DNA from: Grammothele lineata
Taxonomy: Eukaryota > Basidiomycota > Agaricomycetes > Polyporales > Polyporaceae
Assembly: GCA_002150815.3 (NCBI GenBank)
Contig: NDFF03000134.1
Coordinates: forward strand, 1-64,000
Reading direction: 5' to 3'
DNA length: 64,000 nucleotides
Numbering within the stretch: the first letter of the stretch is position 1; each line of letters opens with the position of its first letter. Below are positions 11,991-26,100 of the stretch, piece by piece. The notes below the pieces were generated by a model. The model ran no database searches, was not told where the DNA came from, and was given only the letters and a program-made list of their open reading frames with translations. The translations under genes were made by a program, and so were the position numbers.

Positions 11991-13657
11991 GTTGCTCTGA
12001 GAAAGGAACAGGGGATGAGTGATACCGTATGCGAAGGGCGGGTGGCGGAATTCGTCCTCCTACCTCTCGGGGATTTATGTACGCCATCCGCCAAACCGTC
12101 GATTGAATGTCGGGTCGGGGTGCAACCTCCCGGGCATCCGTGCCGTCCGCGCGCGTGTCTTCCCATGCCTCTGGACCTTCAGAACGTGGTGGAGCGGCCA
12201 TACGGCACAAGGTATATGATCAGCGAGCGAACGACACCAGCGGAAAATCCCCCGCCGATTCTTCCGTGAGCGCTATACTCCTTGCTACGCCGTGACATCA
12301 TGCGGGGTATTGCGGGGTATTGTGAAGTCTCTATTCTGGAGGTAATCGTGATGCCGATGAGTGGATACCGAACGATCGAGCTAGAGGGCAGATACGCTTC
12401 GTCTTACACAGTGCACAGCGTCCCAGGACGGAGGGGATCCGAAGATCTGCCACTGCTGCGCAGTCGCTGCACCGGCTACTTGAGCACTTGGGCTACGGCC
12501 TCTTGGCTTTGTGCGTATAGTCGGCGGTACTGAATAGCCTCTGCGATATGTTCAGCCTCCTCCGTCTTGACTCGGGGAGTCGCAGCGATCTGGTGAGAGT
12601 CGTTAGCCCAGTTTGAGTAATCGGGTAGCTAGCCTGGATTCGGACCTACCTCAGCGAAACCTCGGGCCCGCGGTGGAGCAGAACGCGGGCGGAACACGTG
12701 GAACGCATATATGCTGCGTCGGCCGCTCGTCTTCCGTCGTGGCGTGGAATTGGGCAGGTGTGCGAGCTTGTATGAAGGGATTTTGTGGGTATATGCGGGC
12801 CGATGGCAACCAAAAACGACTCATTGGATCTTGAACTCGGTGCGAATGTTCGTACCTTGCCCGATTCCTGAATACTTGCGTGCAAGGTGTAGGTAGAGGC
12901 AGGACAGTGTATGGCATGACATAATAACCCAGCGATGAGGTTGAGCAGCATACACTCACTACAGGGCAACCTAACTATGCCTGCTATGTCTGCGAGCTTC
13001 TGCAGAGGCATCACCGACACATAACCGAGAAGTGCTCATGACGCGCGGCATCGCCAGCGCGATTCCTCCTCTCTCCCGCACGCTCACGACAACTCGTCCC
13101 TCTCCTCCAACCTCTCTGAATACCACCGTCCGAGAGGGGAAGGAGGGATGAGAGACTGCGGAAGCGACGACTGGGACGGTAGGCGTTCTGAACGTTGAGC
13201 CGGAAAATCCGACGAGCTTGAATGGCCGAGGCGTGCGAACGGTTGTGCAAAGAAATAGTAGGGTAGGACAGCTGGAACAGAGTAAACACTTCCTGCAGAG
13301 TCCGTCCAGATGCCAAGCTGCGATGATCGATGTCGAGAATAGGGCTGGCGAATTTTACACGGCGTTAGATGGTGGTATCGGTGAGAGTCGGCTTTTCCGC
13401 GAAACTCGGAGGCCGGCCCAAAACGGGTCGTCTACGTCATTGATGGGATCACCGGCTATCCGGACCGGCCATCCGGCTAGTGAGCTGACATGGACACTCA
13501 GCGGCCGCGCCTCCGAGTCAACGTCAACGCTAGGGGCCCGGCTGCGAGGGCAGCGTCAAACAAGGGAGACGCGTTTGGATACGATAGGCTATGGTACAAA
13601 CTATCGAGCTGACAACAAGCCACTTGTCTCTAGCTATCCGAATCGCAGATTCAGCGC
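11991..13657. other. Upstream flank of AA9-A, duplicated unit
   Basis: No gene seen. The promoter of AA9-A lies here (TACATAAATCC-type box on the minus strand near 12075). Much of this stretch has a diverged counterpart upstream of AA9-B (14782-16080): shared words include GATTCTTCCG, CATCATGCGGGGTATT, ATGCGGGC and GGCATCACCGAC-type blocks in the same order. It is the non-coding part of a tandem duplication. Confidence 0.65.
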
Positions 13658-14781
13658 TCAGCACGTAAACACCGCCGGACCTGGTACCCAAACAAACACG
13701 CCAGTCAGCCAAGGCTGCAAAGTCCTCGTCTCAAACACAGAATAAGCCATGCTTACCGGGGATAGTGTAGTTCGAGAGCGGGTTGTAGATGTTGATCAAG
13801 ATGCCCGGGTCGGAACCCTTGTACGCGCCTGGGAAGGAGACGGTAGAAGGCGTCTTGGAGCCGGAGCCGCCCTGAATGTTCAGCTGCGCGCACTCCATGT
13901 AGAACTGTGCGCCCGGGTAGTTGTACGCCGAGTGCAGTGCTGCAGGTCCACCGAGCAAAGTCAGGACTCAAGTACTCGCGACTCGCATAACGACGGGGAC
14001 AGCTGGGACACGCACCGATGATCTCGTGCCGGAGGAGGTACTGCCCGTCCTCGAGGCAGGTCGGGATATTGAAGGTGACCTTGCCCTTGTTCGCGATCAT
14101 AGTGTCCACCGCCCACGTCCCGTCCGGGTGGAGCCCGTCCTCAGCGATCTTGAACCACTCGAGCCCGGCCACGTCCGTCTGCGTCGCGTCGGGGACCTTC
14201 GCGCTACGTTCAATCGTTCCGCTTTAGTACGCATGCGGAGAAGGAGAAGAAGGGAAGACGTACAGATAAGACAAGATGGGCCCGTGGTGGCTCGCCGCGA
14301 TCGGGTCGTCGGGGTCGTTCGGGACCTGGTTGAGCGTGTGGTGCCACTGAAAGCGTCATGCACGCGTCAGTACAAGCACGAATACAGAGTCACAACTGTC
14401 GACATACCTCAGCCGTCAACGTAGCTCCGGCGGGGACGTCGATGACAGTCTGGGACATGGGCTGGTGGTAGGGGTTGGCGCCTGTATGTATCCCTCGTAT
14501 CAGCTCGGCGGAGCAACGAGAGTGCTCGAGTGGTAGCGCACCTCCGTTACAGATGAGATCGTTGGAGGTAACGTCCATAATGGGCTATATGCGCAGCACA
14601 GATACCGTGAGCGAAATCGATGAAAGCGTGAAGCAGTGAAGTCACACACGTAGTTGCTGTCCGGGGCACGGATGCCCACGAGCTCACCCTGGTCGGCCCC
14701 ATTCACGTACAACTTCTGAAAGATGGTGTGGGCCGAAGCAGAGCCGGCGAGGAGGACCGCGGTCGCGATGGTAGACTTCAT
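13658..14781 (-). CDS. AA9 lytic polysaccharide monooxygenase (copy B)
   Basis: Seven exons (14650-14781, 14542-14584, 14408-14481, 14264-14346, 14016-14203, 13757-13939, 13658-13680) have exactly the same lengths (132, 43, 74, 83, 188, 183, 23 nt) as copy A and give 241 residues. The protein starts [17 protein letters not shown], then His18 for copper; AEWHHT and [10 protein letters not shown] supply the other ligands. Differences from copy A are conservative (for example IMDV for ITDV, GANPYH for GINPYH, DSNY for DYDG). No frameshift or lost ligand is seen, so both copies look functional. Family role: oxidative cleavage of crystalline cellulose or hemicellulose outside the cell. The TACATAAG box upstream is shared with copy A. 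Tandem amplification of AA9 is common in white-rot genomes. Confidence 0.95.
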
Positions 14782-16678
14782 CGTGTTCTGAGCGAGACGT
14801 GTACGGACGAGCGACACCTTGTGTGGAGGACGGCCGCCCTATCGCCTCCAACCTGACGACTTATGTATCCTTCCTGCAATCCCGCAGATTGAATGATCGG
14901 TAGAGACGCGGCGGCTCCTGCTTCCATGTCGTAGGCAAGTGCGTCTTGAGAGCTTGAGCCTCGGATCGTGGCGGAGCATCTGCATAGCACGAGCCATATC
15001 ATAAGTTCATGGCCGACGGCATAGTCGGAAAAGCCCTCGACGATTCTTCCGCGCGGCGGTTCCTTGCTCCTCGCTACGGTTGAGTACCCCGGATTACATC
15101 ATGCGGGGTATTAGAGTCCCTCACTGTTCGCGATGCCGACGAACGGACGCCGGGAGGATGATCGAGCTAGATTTCGCTGTGCTCGGTTACTAATTGGCCT
15201 GTGGTCCGCGGAAATCCCATGCTGCGCTGGCTTCGAGCATAGTCGGTTCATGGAACAGCACGATGAAGTTCACACTTACCGTCGTCCTCTGATTCGATGC
15301 GCCCCTATGCCCCATAGGTGAAGGTCGCTAGCCTAGTTCAAGCAATCGTTCCCTCGCGCGGCTAACACACATCCGGATCTACTTCAGCAGAACTTCGGGT
15401 CCGCCGTGGGGTAGGGTCGGGTAAGCGAGCCGGCTTCTGTGAAAGGAGGTTGTGAGTATATGCGGGCTGACGGTGGCTAGGAAGCGTTGACTGTGTCAAC
15501 TTGATACGTAGAACATTCGTTAGGAGATAGACGTACCTCTGAATGCACATGTCACCGGATACCCAAGTAGTGTCGACCACAATGCATTGACGCAGCAGAC
15601 CCTCATACGTGTGACAGGACAGCCCGGAGTTCTAGCCATCGAGATCCACGAGTATCTGCAGGAGCATCACCGACGCGTAACCGAGACTCAATCAGGTTCT
15701 CTGGACGCTGTTCGAGGAGAAGGTGGTGGACGCCTCCGGAAGCGGTCGTGCGACCGGAACGAGGGCCAGGGGCGTTCTAGATGTTGAGCCGAGCGATTCG
15801 ACGAGGTTGGATGGCCAAGACGCGAACCGTTGAGCGACAAGGGAGCAGAGGAATGAACGACTTTAGAAGCCAAGTAACGACGGCCAACGTTGTAGACTCG
15901 GTGTAGGTGATAGTAGCGATGAGAGTCCGTTGAATTCAGGCCAAAGACGCCGAGCTGTCTACGTCATCGATCAGACCAGCGGCTGTTCCGGACCGACCGT
16001 CCGACTTCCCTCTTCGTCACTGTTCAGACGTCTCACCAGCTAGCCCCCTCGCGTGGCGCTAAGGCAAGGCCGCAAAGCAGATATGTTTGGCTAAATGGCA
16101 AGCTATGGTGGTACAAGGTACAAGGTACATGCGGCAGGCTATGTATGTTACATGTTACATGTTACAACTATCCATCAATATGTCCGGTGTGTGGCGTATG
16201 TACTGTAATAAGGATACTGCTACAAGTGAAACGGGGGGAAGGGGCCTCAGGCTGCCTCCAACGGTGGCCGGACCCCAGGTCCCAACTATACTGAGATGCT
16301 GAACTAAAATGAGCCTCAGTCCGGATACGGAAGCTTGAATACCTCGACATCAGACATCCGAGCCTCAGGCCTCAGACCCCGAGCTCGACGTGATCGTCCA
16401 AGAGGCGGGACGCCCGTTCGAGCTCCGGGTCGGGCACGATAAGGACTTTAAGGACTGGCCATGTTTGGGACTAAGCCGAGGTGAGGGCGAGTCGGCGAGT
16501 CGGGGCGTCGGGGCGTGATCGCAGCCACAGCGGGCCTCCGTATGGCCGGAGCGCGCGACGCAAGTGCTTGGGGGCGGGAAGTCTGAGGGCGGGCGGGGCG
16601 CAGGGGGCAGGAGGCGCAAAGGGGTATGGTCGGGGACGGACGGCCGAATGTGCTAGGGAGAGCGCGGGGGCACTGGCA
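14782..16678. other. Upstream flank of AA9-B and spacer
   Basis: No gene seen. It carries the AA9-B promoter and the diverged copy of the flank that also precedes AA9-A. Near 16110-16170 there are short direct repeats (ACAAGGT twice, ATGTTAC three times). Confidence 0.6.
16112..16168. repeat. Short direct repeats at distal edge of the AA9 duplication
   Basis: ACAAGGT occurs twice and then TGTTACA-type units follow three times in a row. The patch lies just beyond the point where similarity between the two AA9 upstream flanks fades, so it may mark the edge of the duplicated unit. Confidence 0.5.
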
Positions 16679-17469
16679 CTAGTACTTGTGCGCGGCGAGG
16701 AAGCGCATGATCGTCAGGGTCGTGAGGACCTCTGTGCGCCCATTTGTCAGCGCCTCTGTACGGGATGGGGGGAACAGAGAGGGAGAGTGTTGAAGCACAA
16801 GTACTCACCGAGCGCAAGGTGCGTGAACGGCTCGTAAACAATCAAGACGTTGCCCGACGTCTGGAACGCGGGCTTTTCGGCAGGCTTGAGGCTGTAATGC
16901 GCGACCACATAGTCGTGCGAGTCGACACACTGGGCGTCCGAACAGACAGATGTCAGTGCCAGTCTCGGAAGTGCGGCCCGAGCGAGACGCGAAGGGAGAC
17001 GCACCGTCCACTCCCTGTCTTTCACTGCTCGGTACACCCAACGGTACTCCTCCCCGTTCGACGCTGTGAACTTCCTTGAGAGCGAGCTGTACCCGTCCTC
17101 CCATCAGCCACCATCCAAATCACCACAGGCACAGGAGCAAGTCAGCACGTACCCCGCGAACATCGACGTCCTCCTCAAATACTGCGCCATCGGCATCTCC
17201 ACACCCGCCCGCGTGAACGTGACGCTCCCCAGCGCGCCTCCCGCCCCGAACTCAAGCACCACCGCAGGCTCGATCGCCTCGCGCGGAGCCAGTGGCCTCC
17301 GCGCGCTCGAACGCCGCCCGGTATCGTACACGAGGAGCTTGGGGGCGTCGTCCCCGGTGGGTGCGCGCGCGACGCGTAGGAAGAGGCGGTCGTACGCCTC
17401 GTCGAAGTCGGAGGATTGGAAGTCGCCTGTGCGGTCTTCGAGGTAGTATGGGAGTGGGCGGTGGATCAT
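16679..17469 (-). CDS. DUF6593-like protein
   Basis: Four exons (17153-17469, 17005-17086, 16809-16929, 16679-16731) give 190 residues with canonical splice sites and consistent phases. The N half contains LLVYDTGRR and an AVVLEFGAGG strand; the C half has FTASNGEEYRWVYRA, KDREWTCVDSHDYVVAHYSL and a terminal helix ending LAAHKY. The Gly-x-Glu-Tyr-x-Trp motif followed by beta strands and a C-terminal tail resembles the basidiomycete-expanded DUF6593 fold, an uncharacterised family of 150-200 residue proteins. There is no signal peptide. Function is unknown. I am confident that it is a gene and only moderately sure of the family name, which rests on memory of the motif. Confidence 0.7.
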
Positions 17470-19863
17470 CGTGGTCGTGGTCGTGGTAGGAGAGGAGAGG
17501 ACGTAGTCGTGTCGTGAGAGGGTGAGTCTGGAGGGTGGGAGGGACCGCGAGGGTACCTCTTAAGTAGTCAGGGCTCACGCCGCCGCCGGATAGACGAGCA
17601 CCCTGCGGAGAACCTAGGACAGGAAGTGAGCGAGTCGGAGAGGGGATTAAGGCAAGTGAAAGCCGCCTCAGGGCCAGGGATTCCCTGCACATATATACCC
17701 GCGCAGCCCCAAGGGCGACGGCCCAAATAGCGCGGCGCACGAGCGGAGGGGCGGAGGGGCAAGAAGCCTTCCGAAGCCAGAAGCCCCGCAGGAGCGCCTG
17801 CGGATCCGAGTCCGTGACGCGACGTGGACGAGAACGCACGCCCTGCACGACGCTAGCGCCTCGGCACGGCGGACACGCTCATCAGCTGCGCGTCCACGCC
17901 CGCGCGCGTGAGCGCCTTCGCGCGAGTCCTCCCACCCGAAGCGGTACCCAGCTCGTCATGCCCATGTCCTTTTGTGCGTCTCGCAGTCGCTGAGCGAACT
18001 TGGCGGAAGTGCCCTGAGGCCCGCTGCGCCCCGGCAAGTACTAGGCGTTGGGTGTTGGGCGTTTGAAGTCAGAGCCACCGCATGCGCAATCCACTGCCGC
18101 AGGGAGCAGCAGCAGTGAAGCTGACGCACCGAGTCCCGAACGAGCGGACGCGAAACGAAGCGCGGCGGCGCGAACCACCTCCCGGGCGCACTAGCACGCC
18201 GACGGGGCGGGCGCAGCCCACGCTCGATCCGTCGCCCTCCGGCCGCGCTGGGCCCGAAACTCCCGGGCGTGCGTCAATGCAAGACATGGCGCTGCTAACG
18301 CCGTACATGCGTCCGCAAGTTCTGTCAGTGTCAGTTCCAGTGTTAGTATCCGCCGAGGCCTGGCCGGCCGGGGGTGGCCACCACCTGCGGCGCTGCGCCA
18401 AGTTCCAATGCACGTCGGGGCGAGGAGGATCGGCGCGGGCGGTGCGCGCCACCAGCCGCGCGCACGAGAAGGGGATGCCTGCGTTCGCGAAGCAGCGAGC
18501 TGGCTCGCGCTAGCCGTAAGCGTTATCATGCGTGAAGTGTTCGTGATTCGTGAAGCTTCGGCATTTCTTGGTGTTCACCGTGGCGGCTCCACCGCCTTGA
18601 GGGTTGCGATGCGCCGCTGCGCGGATGCCTTCCTGGTTTGACGACGTGTAAAGTGTTAATCTGTAGTTTGTCTGTAGTCCTCGTGTGGCGGCGCGAGCTC
18701 CAGAGGTATTCGGGTACCGCAAGAGCGTGGTGCGGCGTGAAGGCCGGGATTCGCGCCCCGCGAGCCAGAGCTTGAGCCAGAGGTGGCGTCACCACCAGTC
18801 TTCCGCGGATCCTCGCGCCGACTCCGTCTAACAGAAGCCGGGAGGCGCATCGCTGCATTGTCACAATGCATCATCAGCACCCCAAACCGAAGTCAGAACC
18901 ACGCTCGAATCCAAATCCAAATCCGAACTCCGAAGTTCGAAGTTCTCACCCTCACACTCACATCGTAACGACCACACGCGGAGTCCCTTGCGTCCCCGTC
19001 CCGTGCACTCCGTTCATCTCGCCACAGACGGTAACCGGTCACCACGCACGAATAACCCGCGCCTTCCCAGGCTCCCAGGCGCGCATCACCTGTCAAGCAC
19101 TAGCACTGGTGCTTCTCCCGCCCCAACTTCCTGCCTTCGTCCAGGCGCGGTCAGCTGCCCTCGAGCCTTCCTTTCGGGACTCGACGGCGGCGCGCTGTGA
19201 CAGGGCATGAGCGTGTAAGACGGGGATTCGCACGGGGACGCACCTGACCGGTGACCGCCAGAGGGAGGGCTGGAGCCCCGGGAGGCACCGAAATGGCACG
19301 TAGCGTGCAACGCTGTGTCGTTAAATTATTTTGGAAGAGGCGGTAAGTGGTGCTAATGTCGTCAGTACTGTACTCATACTCAGAGTTCGGCGCGACTGGT
19401 CAAGTACGCCATCGCGACGGGGAAGCACTCGGGATAGAAGCGTGCCTAAAACTCAGCTCGACACCAGCTGACGACGGAGGAAGAGGGCCCTGTTCGCCCA
19501 TACGCGAACGCCCCGTACGGAACGTCGTGCCGAACATGCGAACCATGAACGCATGAGCGCCGCTTCCAAGGAGAGACCGCACCGACACCCGCCACCCACC
19601 ACCAGCCACATCCGCGCGAATCGCCTCGTATTGCCCGCGCCCAGCTGCTAATACAAGAAGCACACGCACCCCTCGCGCCGCACGCGCGGGATGCGTCACC
19701 GTTTTGTTACAACAGACTCCTCTGCCGGCAGCCCACCTGACCCTGGACGACAGCAACGGACGTCAGGAACGAAACTCGGGGGCGGGAGAAGAGGACGCTC
19801 GATCACTATCTCACACAATGTCGCGCCGCACCTCCGAGCCGCCATGCCGTGTGTATGCGCGCG
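17470..19863. other. Gene-poor spacer between DUF6593-like gene and RVB1
   Basis: About 2.4 kb with no supportable gene. GC content is high and many overlapping spurious open frames occur in all frames. A short CCAAATC-type direct repeat lies near 18905-18930. Confidence 0.5.
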
Positions 19864-21687
<1,824 letters not shown>

Positions 21688-21903
21688 GGTGGGCGAGGGA
21701 GCGATGGGGAGGGCAGAGGCGGGAGTGGCGGGCTCGATGTCGAACGCGTTTGCGCGGACGCGCGTTGGTCGCGTGTAAACTCCGATGACGTTAAGTTGCA
21801 ACTCCGATGTGAACATTCTGTCACATTTACTACTCCGCTCTAAACAGAGACGACGCGCTCCCCGTTCGCGACGACGAGCGCGGGCCTGTCCTCATCGTCC
21901 ATC
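21688..21903. promoter_or_regulatory. Divergent promoter RVB1 / HAP5
   Basis: The two start codons face away from each other across 216 bases, so one short region must drive both genes. It is GC-rich without an obvious TATA box, as usual for housekeeping genes. Confidence 0.6.
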
Positions 21904-22539
21904 ATGTCATCTTCATCGTCAAAGCCATTCGTCCAAGCCGGCGAACCTCTTAACGACTTCCTACCCTCGTTCTGGCAAAGGCAAATCGATGCCGCCGAGC
22001 AAGAAACCCCCGACTACCGCCACCCTCCTCTCCCGCTCGCGCGAATCAAGAAGGTCATGAAGAGTGACCCCGAAGTCAAGGTGCGATGCGGAGCTGTATG
22101 CGCGCGCAAGTATCTTTTCTCACTTACGCGTGGACTATAGATGATCGCGGCGGACGGTGCGTTCGGGACGTGATTCGGGGCGTGCAACGATCTCACGGAC
22201 GCTCAGCTCCCATCCTCTTCTGCAAGGCTTGCGAGAGTGCGTATCTCTTTCTTCAGCTACGTTTGCGAATTTTTGACACCCTGTACTGCAGTCTTCATTG
22301 CAGAGATTACCGCTCGCGCCTTCATCATCGCCGACTCGAACAAGCGGCGCACCCTCTCGCGCGCCGACATCGCGAAGGCTCTCAGCAAGTCTGACCAATT
22401 CGACTTCCTCATCGACATCGTGCCGCGTGAAGAACCCCCAGGCGCGGCTGGGCAGGGCTCCAATCCGTCAGGGAAGGCACCGAAGAAATCGGGGTCTGGG
22501 ACGGGTGCGGTGAGTGTTTCGCGCGGCCTGTCGTCCTAG
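21904..22539 (+). CDS. HAP5: CCAAT-binding factor subunit HAP5 / NF-YC
   Basis: Exons 21904-22080, 22141-22156, 22207-22236 and 22292-22539 give 156 residues. The conserved histone-fold core is nearly complete: [58 protein letters not shown] and [13 protein letters not shown], followed by [15 protein letters not shown] pairs with NF-YB and then NF-YA to bind CCAAT boxes in the nucleus. Two internal exons are very short (16 and 30 nt). The 3' end is uncertain: a GT donor after 22509 and an AG at 22576-22577 would instead splice to a frame starting GAQSQGDVQNGAIESG, giving an acidic, Gln/Asn-containing tail that stays open until about 23054. Either form keeps the whole histone fold. Confidence 0.92.
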
Positions 22540-23110
22540 TTGGTGTTTGCATAAGTATCTTATGAGGGTTCCGGTAGGGCGCACAGAGCCAAGGGGATGT
22601 TCAGAACGGAGCTATTGAGAGTGGAGTTGGAAATACGGATGATGTCTCGAGTGCGGTGGATCTGGACACCCAGGCGAGTGTGCACGTCCTTTGGCTTTTG
22701 GCTCTCGGTATATTGACTAGGACATTATTCCGAGCAGCTCAGAAATCTACTGGAACCCCAACCTCCGATGGAATCGCGCTCTTTGTCTTAGTACGTACAA
22801 GGAGCCAGTTATACTCACGCCGAGCTTGTGTCATTGTATTTGTCCCTCTGTGCTTCCCTCCCGCTATGTTATTTGCTTTTCGATTCAGCGCCCCCGAATT
22901 CCACGGCACACAGGATAGCTTCTGTGCTAACAATTCTTTATGCTTTCGACTGGTGCGACGCTCGTGTGGACGAAAGTTCACTCAATCAGGCCACAAGAGA
23001 CGCCGGCGTTTCCCATTAGTAGGTCAAGTGTACCCACATGCTGAGCCAGTATAAATCAAGCGTCGCTTGACGGGAGTGTGACGATCCATCCGTATACCCG
23101 CATCTCTAAC
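22540..23110 (+). other. HAP5 3' region, possible alternative C-terminal exon
   Basis: It contains the open frame that could extend HAP5 (from 22578) and otherwise its 3' flank and the promoter of the ZZ-domain gene. No separate gene is seen. Confidence 0.4.
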
Positions 23111-26100
23111 ATGCGTAAGCCCGCTACTTCACGCCATATTAACATACGATAGCTCACGCGGTGTATCGTCCTCTAGGTCCAACCGAGACAGATGGCCAGA
23201 ATGCCGAGTTTACTGGCGACGAGTTCGCACAAGCATTATCTGCCATGACCCAGATTGCCACGCGGGAGATCAAAGACGTACCTCTTGTGGACATCGAGAA
23301 AGTGCTCAACCTCGTAAGCACTGCGCTAGATCTGCTGTCCTCCATCTGGCAAGCTCTACAAGGTTCCAACACTGCCGATAGACGTCCGGCCATGCTCGTG
23401 CTCATTGTCGCTCTTTATACAGTTGTCAAGGCTGCCGTGGATTTCGTCAAGACTCTGGTGGTCACCTCAGCGGAGAACCGCAGGCGGATTGCGGGGTTGC
23501 GACTCAAACAAGCGGAAATGCTTTGCGAGCTGTTCGAGTGAGTCGTCGTTCCCCGGTACATGGCGTAGTCGTTACTCATGGTTTCTTAGGTTACGCAACA
23601 TCAAAGATCACGAGCGCGTCGTAAATGGGATGACCTTCCCCTCGCGATTAACAAGTATGTTTCCGATGGTTGAAGATTCGAGCTTAACGATTGTCTAACG
23701 TGTCCATAGCTTTGTGTCAGAATATTCGGGCGGATATCAGGTGGATGGGCAATATCATCGAAAAGTACGCCACTACAGGGAGATTTTGTACGTAGAGCGG
23801 CTTTGTCATCCTTACGTAGACCTAACGACCCGACTCAGCTCGTATACTCAAGCTTGATGAATGGAAGGTAAAGAGTGAAGATATTTTCTATTGTCGCCCT
23901 TTTCACCCGCACTATAGGAAGTAATCTCAGAGTGTATTACCAAGTGTGAAGACAGGAAGACAGAGATCGTCAAGTCGTTGTCGATGCACATCGCGGTACG
24001 ATATTGTGCCCCTTGTTCTATGGATCTGCTAACGCTTCTGGTAGACATCCGTGGGTGAGATGTCGTCAGAATTAGCGCAGGTCAAGGGGAAACTAGACAA
24101 GGCCCTCAACATCCTCGAGATGTTCGAGCCGTATCTCTTCGAGGAAAAGCAACTCTGGAAACAGATAACCGACAAGGGGGGCGCTCAGAAATGCCTTGAA
24201 AATGACAAGGCGCTGAGCGAGCTCGCGAGCTCACCATATGCGAACGACGTCAGCGGAAAAACGACTAGGCTCGCTTCGGCGGGGAAAGGGTCCATGTTGA
24301 CACCTGCTGAGCTTCGTCGTCTTCGGACGCCTGTAGAACAGATGTTGGCCGAAAGTTTGGCGAGTTTCGAGCTCACGCTGAACGCTGCGACGTCCAAACT
24401 CGAAAAGAGAATAGTATCTCAACTGAAGAATATCACCTCATCTCGTCCTTACCGCAAGATAACCGATCCAGTAAGTGTTGATCATTTGTCTGTCACGCAC
24501 TTTACTCTAATAGTCTGCCAGGATATCAGGAAGCTGTGGAGAGATATGGTAATATTGGTTTCTCCTATTCTTCAATTCTGGCTTGTTTTGCTGATTCAAC
24601 GAAGGGGTGGGGTGGCTCTGTCGATTCTCAAACGTTCGTGTTGAACCTCTACGAGTATGTGATCTTTGCAGACCCACATTTTCAAGGCTGACGTCTTTTC
24701 CAAGCTACTTCATCGATCTCGTCCGCGAAGCACAAAGATCTAGTTCACATGAAGCGCAAGCTTCGACGCGGGATCCCTCGGATTCTACGGAGAATGAACT
24801 CCGTCTACAGTCACCGTCCCGGGCGCCCTCTGTTGCTGGCACCGATCGAGAGGATCACGACGAACAGTTCGAGGGGCACACTACCCCTGATCAGGCGCTC
24901 AAGCATATGTGGTGTTTACGCTATTTCAGGCCCTCTACTGTCTCGACGTTCATGGAAGGTTCGTCCTTGTAGCGACCGTTGCACTTCGACAGCACTTGAA
25001 CAGCACACCTAGTTATGGACGACGACGCAAACGGCCTCATCAAGATCAAGGAGGTGAACGAATTCACTAGCTCGAAGCCGTCGGACGTATCGCTCATGGA
25101 GTGGATCGCGTACTGTGCCTATGGTACTAGTATTTTCCGATCGTACATGCTTGATTCTCACACGCACGCAGGGTGGGTCGTCAGCATGCACATATACCGA
25201 CTTCGCCTAGAATGGATTATCGAGCGCATGGTCAGCATCGACTACACTAAGGAGAACAGCGTTGGTGTTACATCATACATGTCCGCTCTAATCCAAGGCG
25301 TTGTTGGGTATCTTCGGTCCATGAAGATTCCTTCCATGAACGAGCAGCGCCTCCTGCAGCTTGTCCACGACATCATGCGACGACAGGAAAGTCGGCTGGA
25401 GAGCATTCTCGTTCAGTTCAACTACGAGATTGAAGAACAATCCACGATGTCGCTGCTTACCCTCAATGTGAACGAAAGTGGCATATCAACCGACCGGGTT
25501 GAAGGGGTAAATTCCGCAGAGTGGAATAGTTGATAATCGCCGTGCTGACGTTGGATCTCCTTGTAGTTCATCCTGCCTATCCTCTACTTGACCATGCGGC
25601 ATCATCTCAAGATCCTGGAGCTCACGCCATGTTATGTGTTGAGCGAAGGCGAGCTCGACATCCCGGTCCGAACAATTCAGCTGCTTTCGAACATGATGGA
25701 GAATCGTCTTGATGGGCTGGATGGTAAGTGCTACGAGGTTCATCAAGCCTGCGGACGCCTGGTACGTATAATTGATCTTCCGCGTTCAGAAATATTCCGC
25801 AAGATGCAGGACAATCTCGCTTACAGGCTAGAACGCTTCGCTAACGGCATGGTATATCTCATGATCTGTCCATATTCACCCAGAAATTAACGGGGCACCT
25901 AGTTTGGCGCGATGCATCAGGTCGTTCATGGAGAGGGGCCCGTGGATGTCAACATCTGGCGAGACTGGTGTTTGCCGTGGACGTCCGACTCGGCTCTAGC
26001 GTGGAACCTCAAGGACTATGACATTGATATGGATGATTTCATGTCGCCTGGATTTCACCCGGAGCGAGCACGCTTGCCAAAAATGCACCATCCGGAGTGG

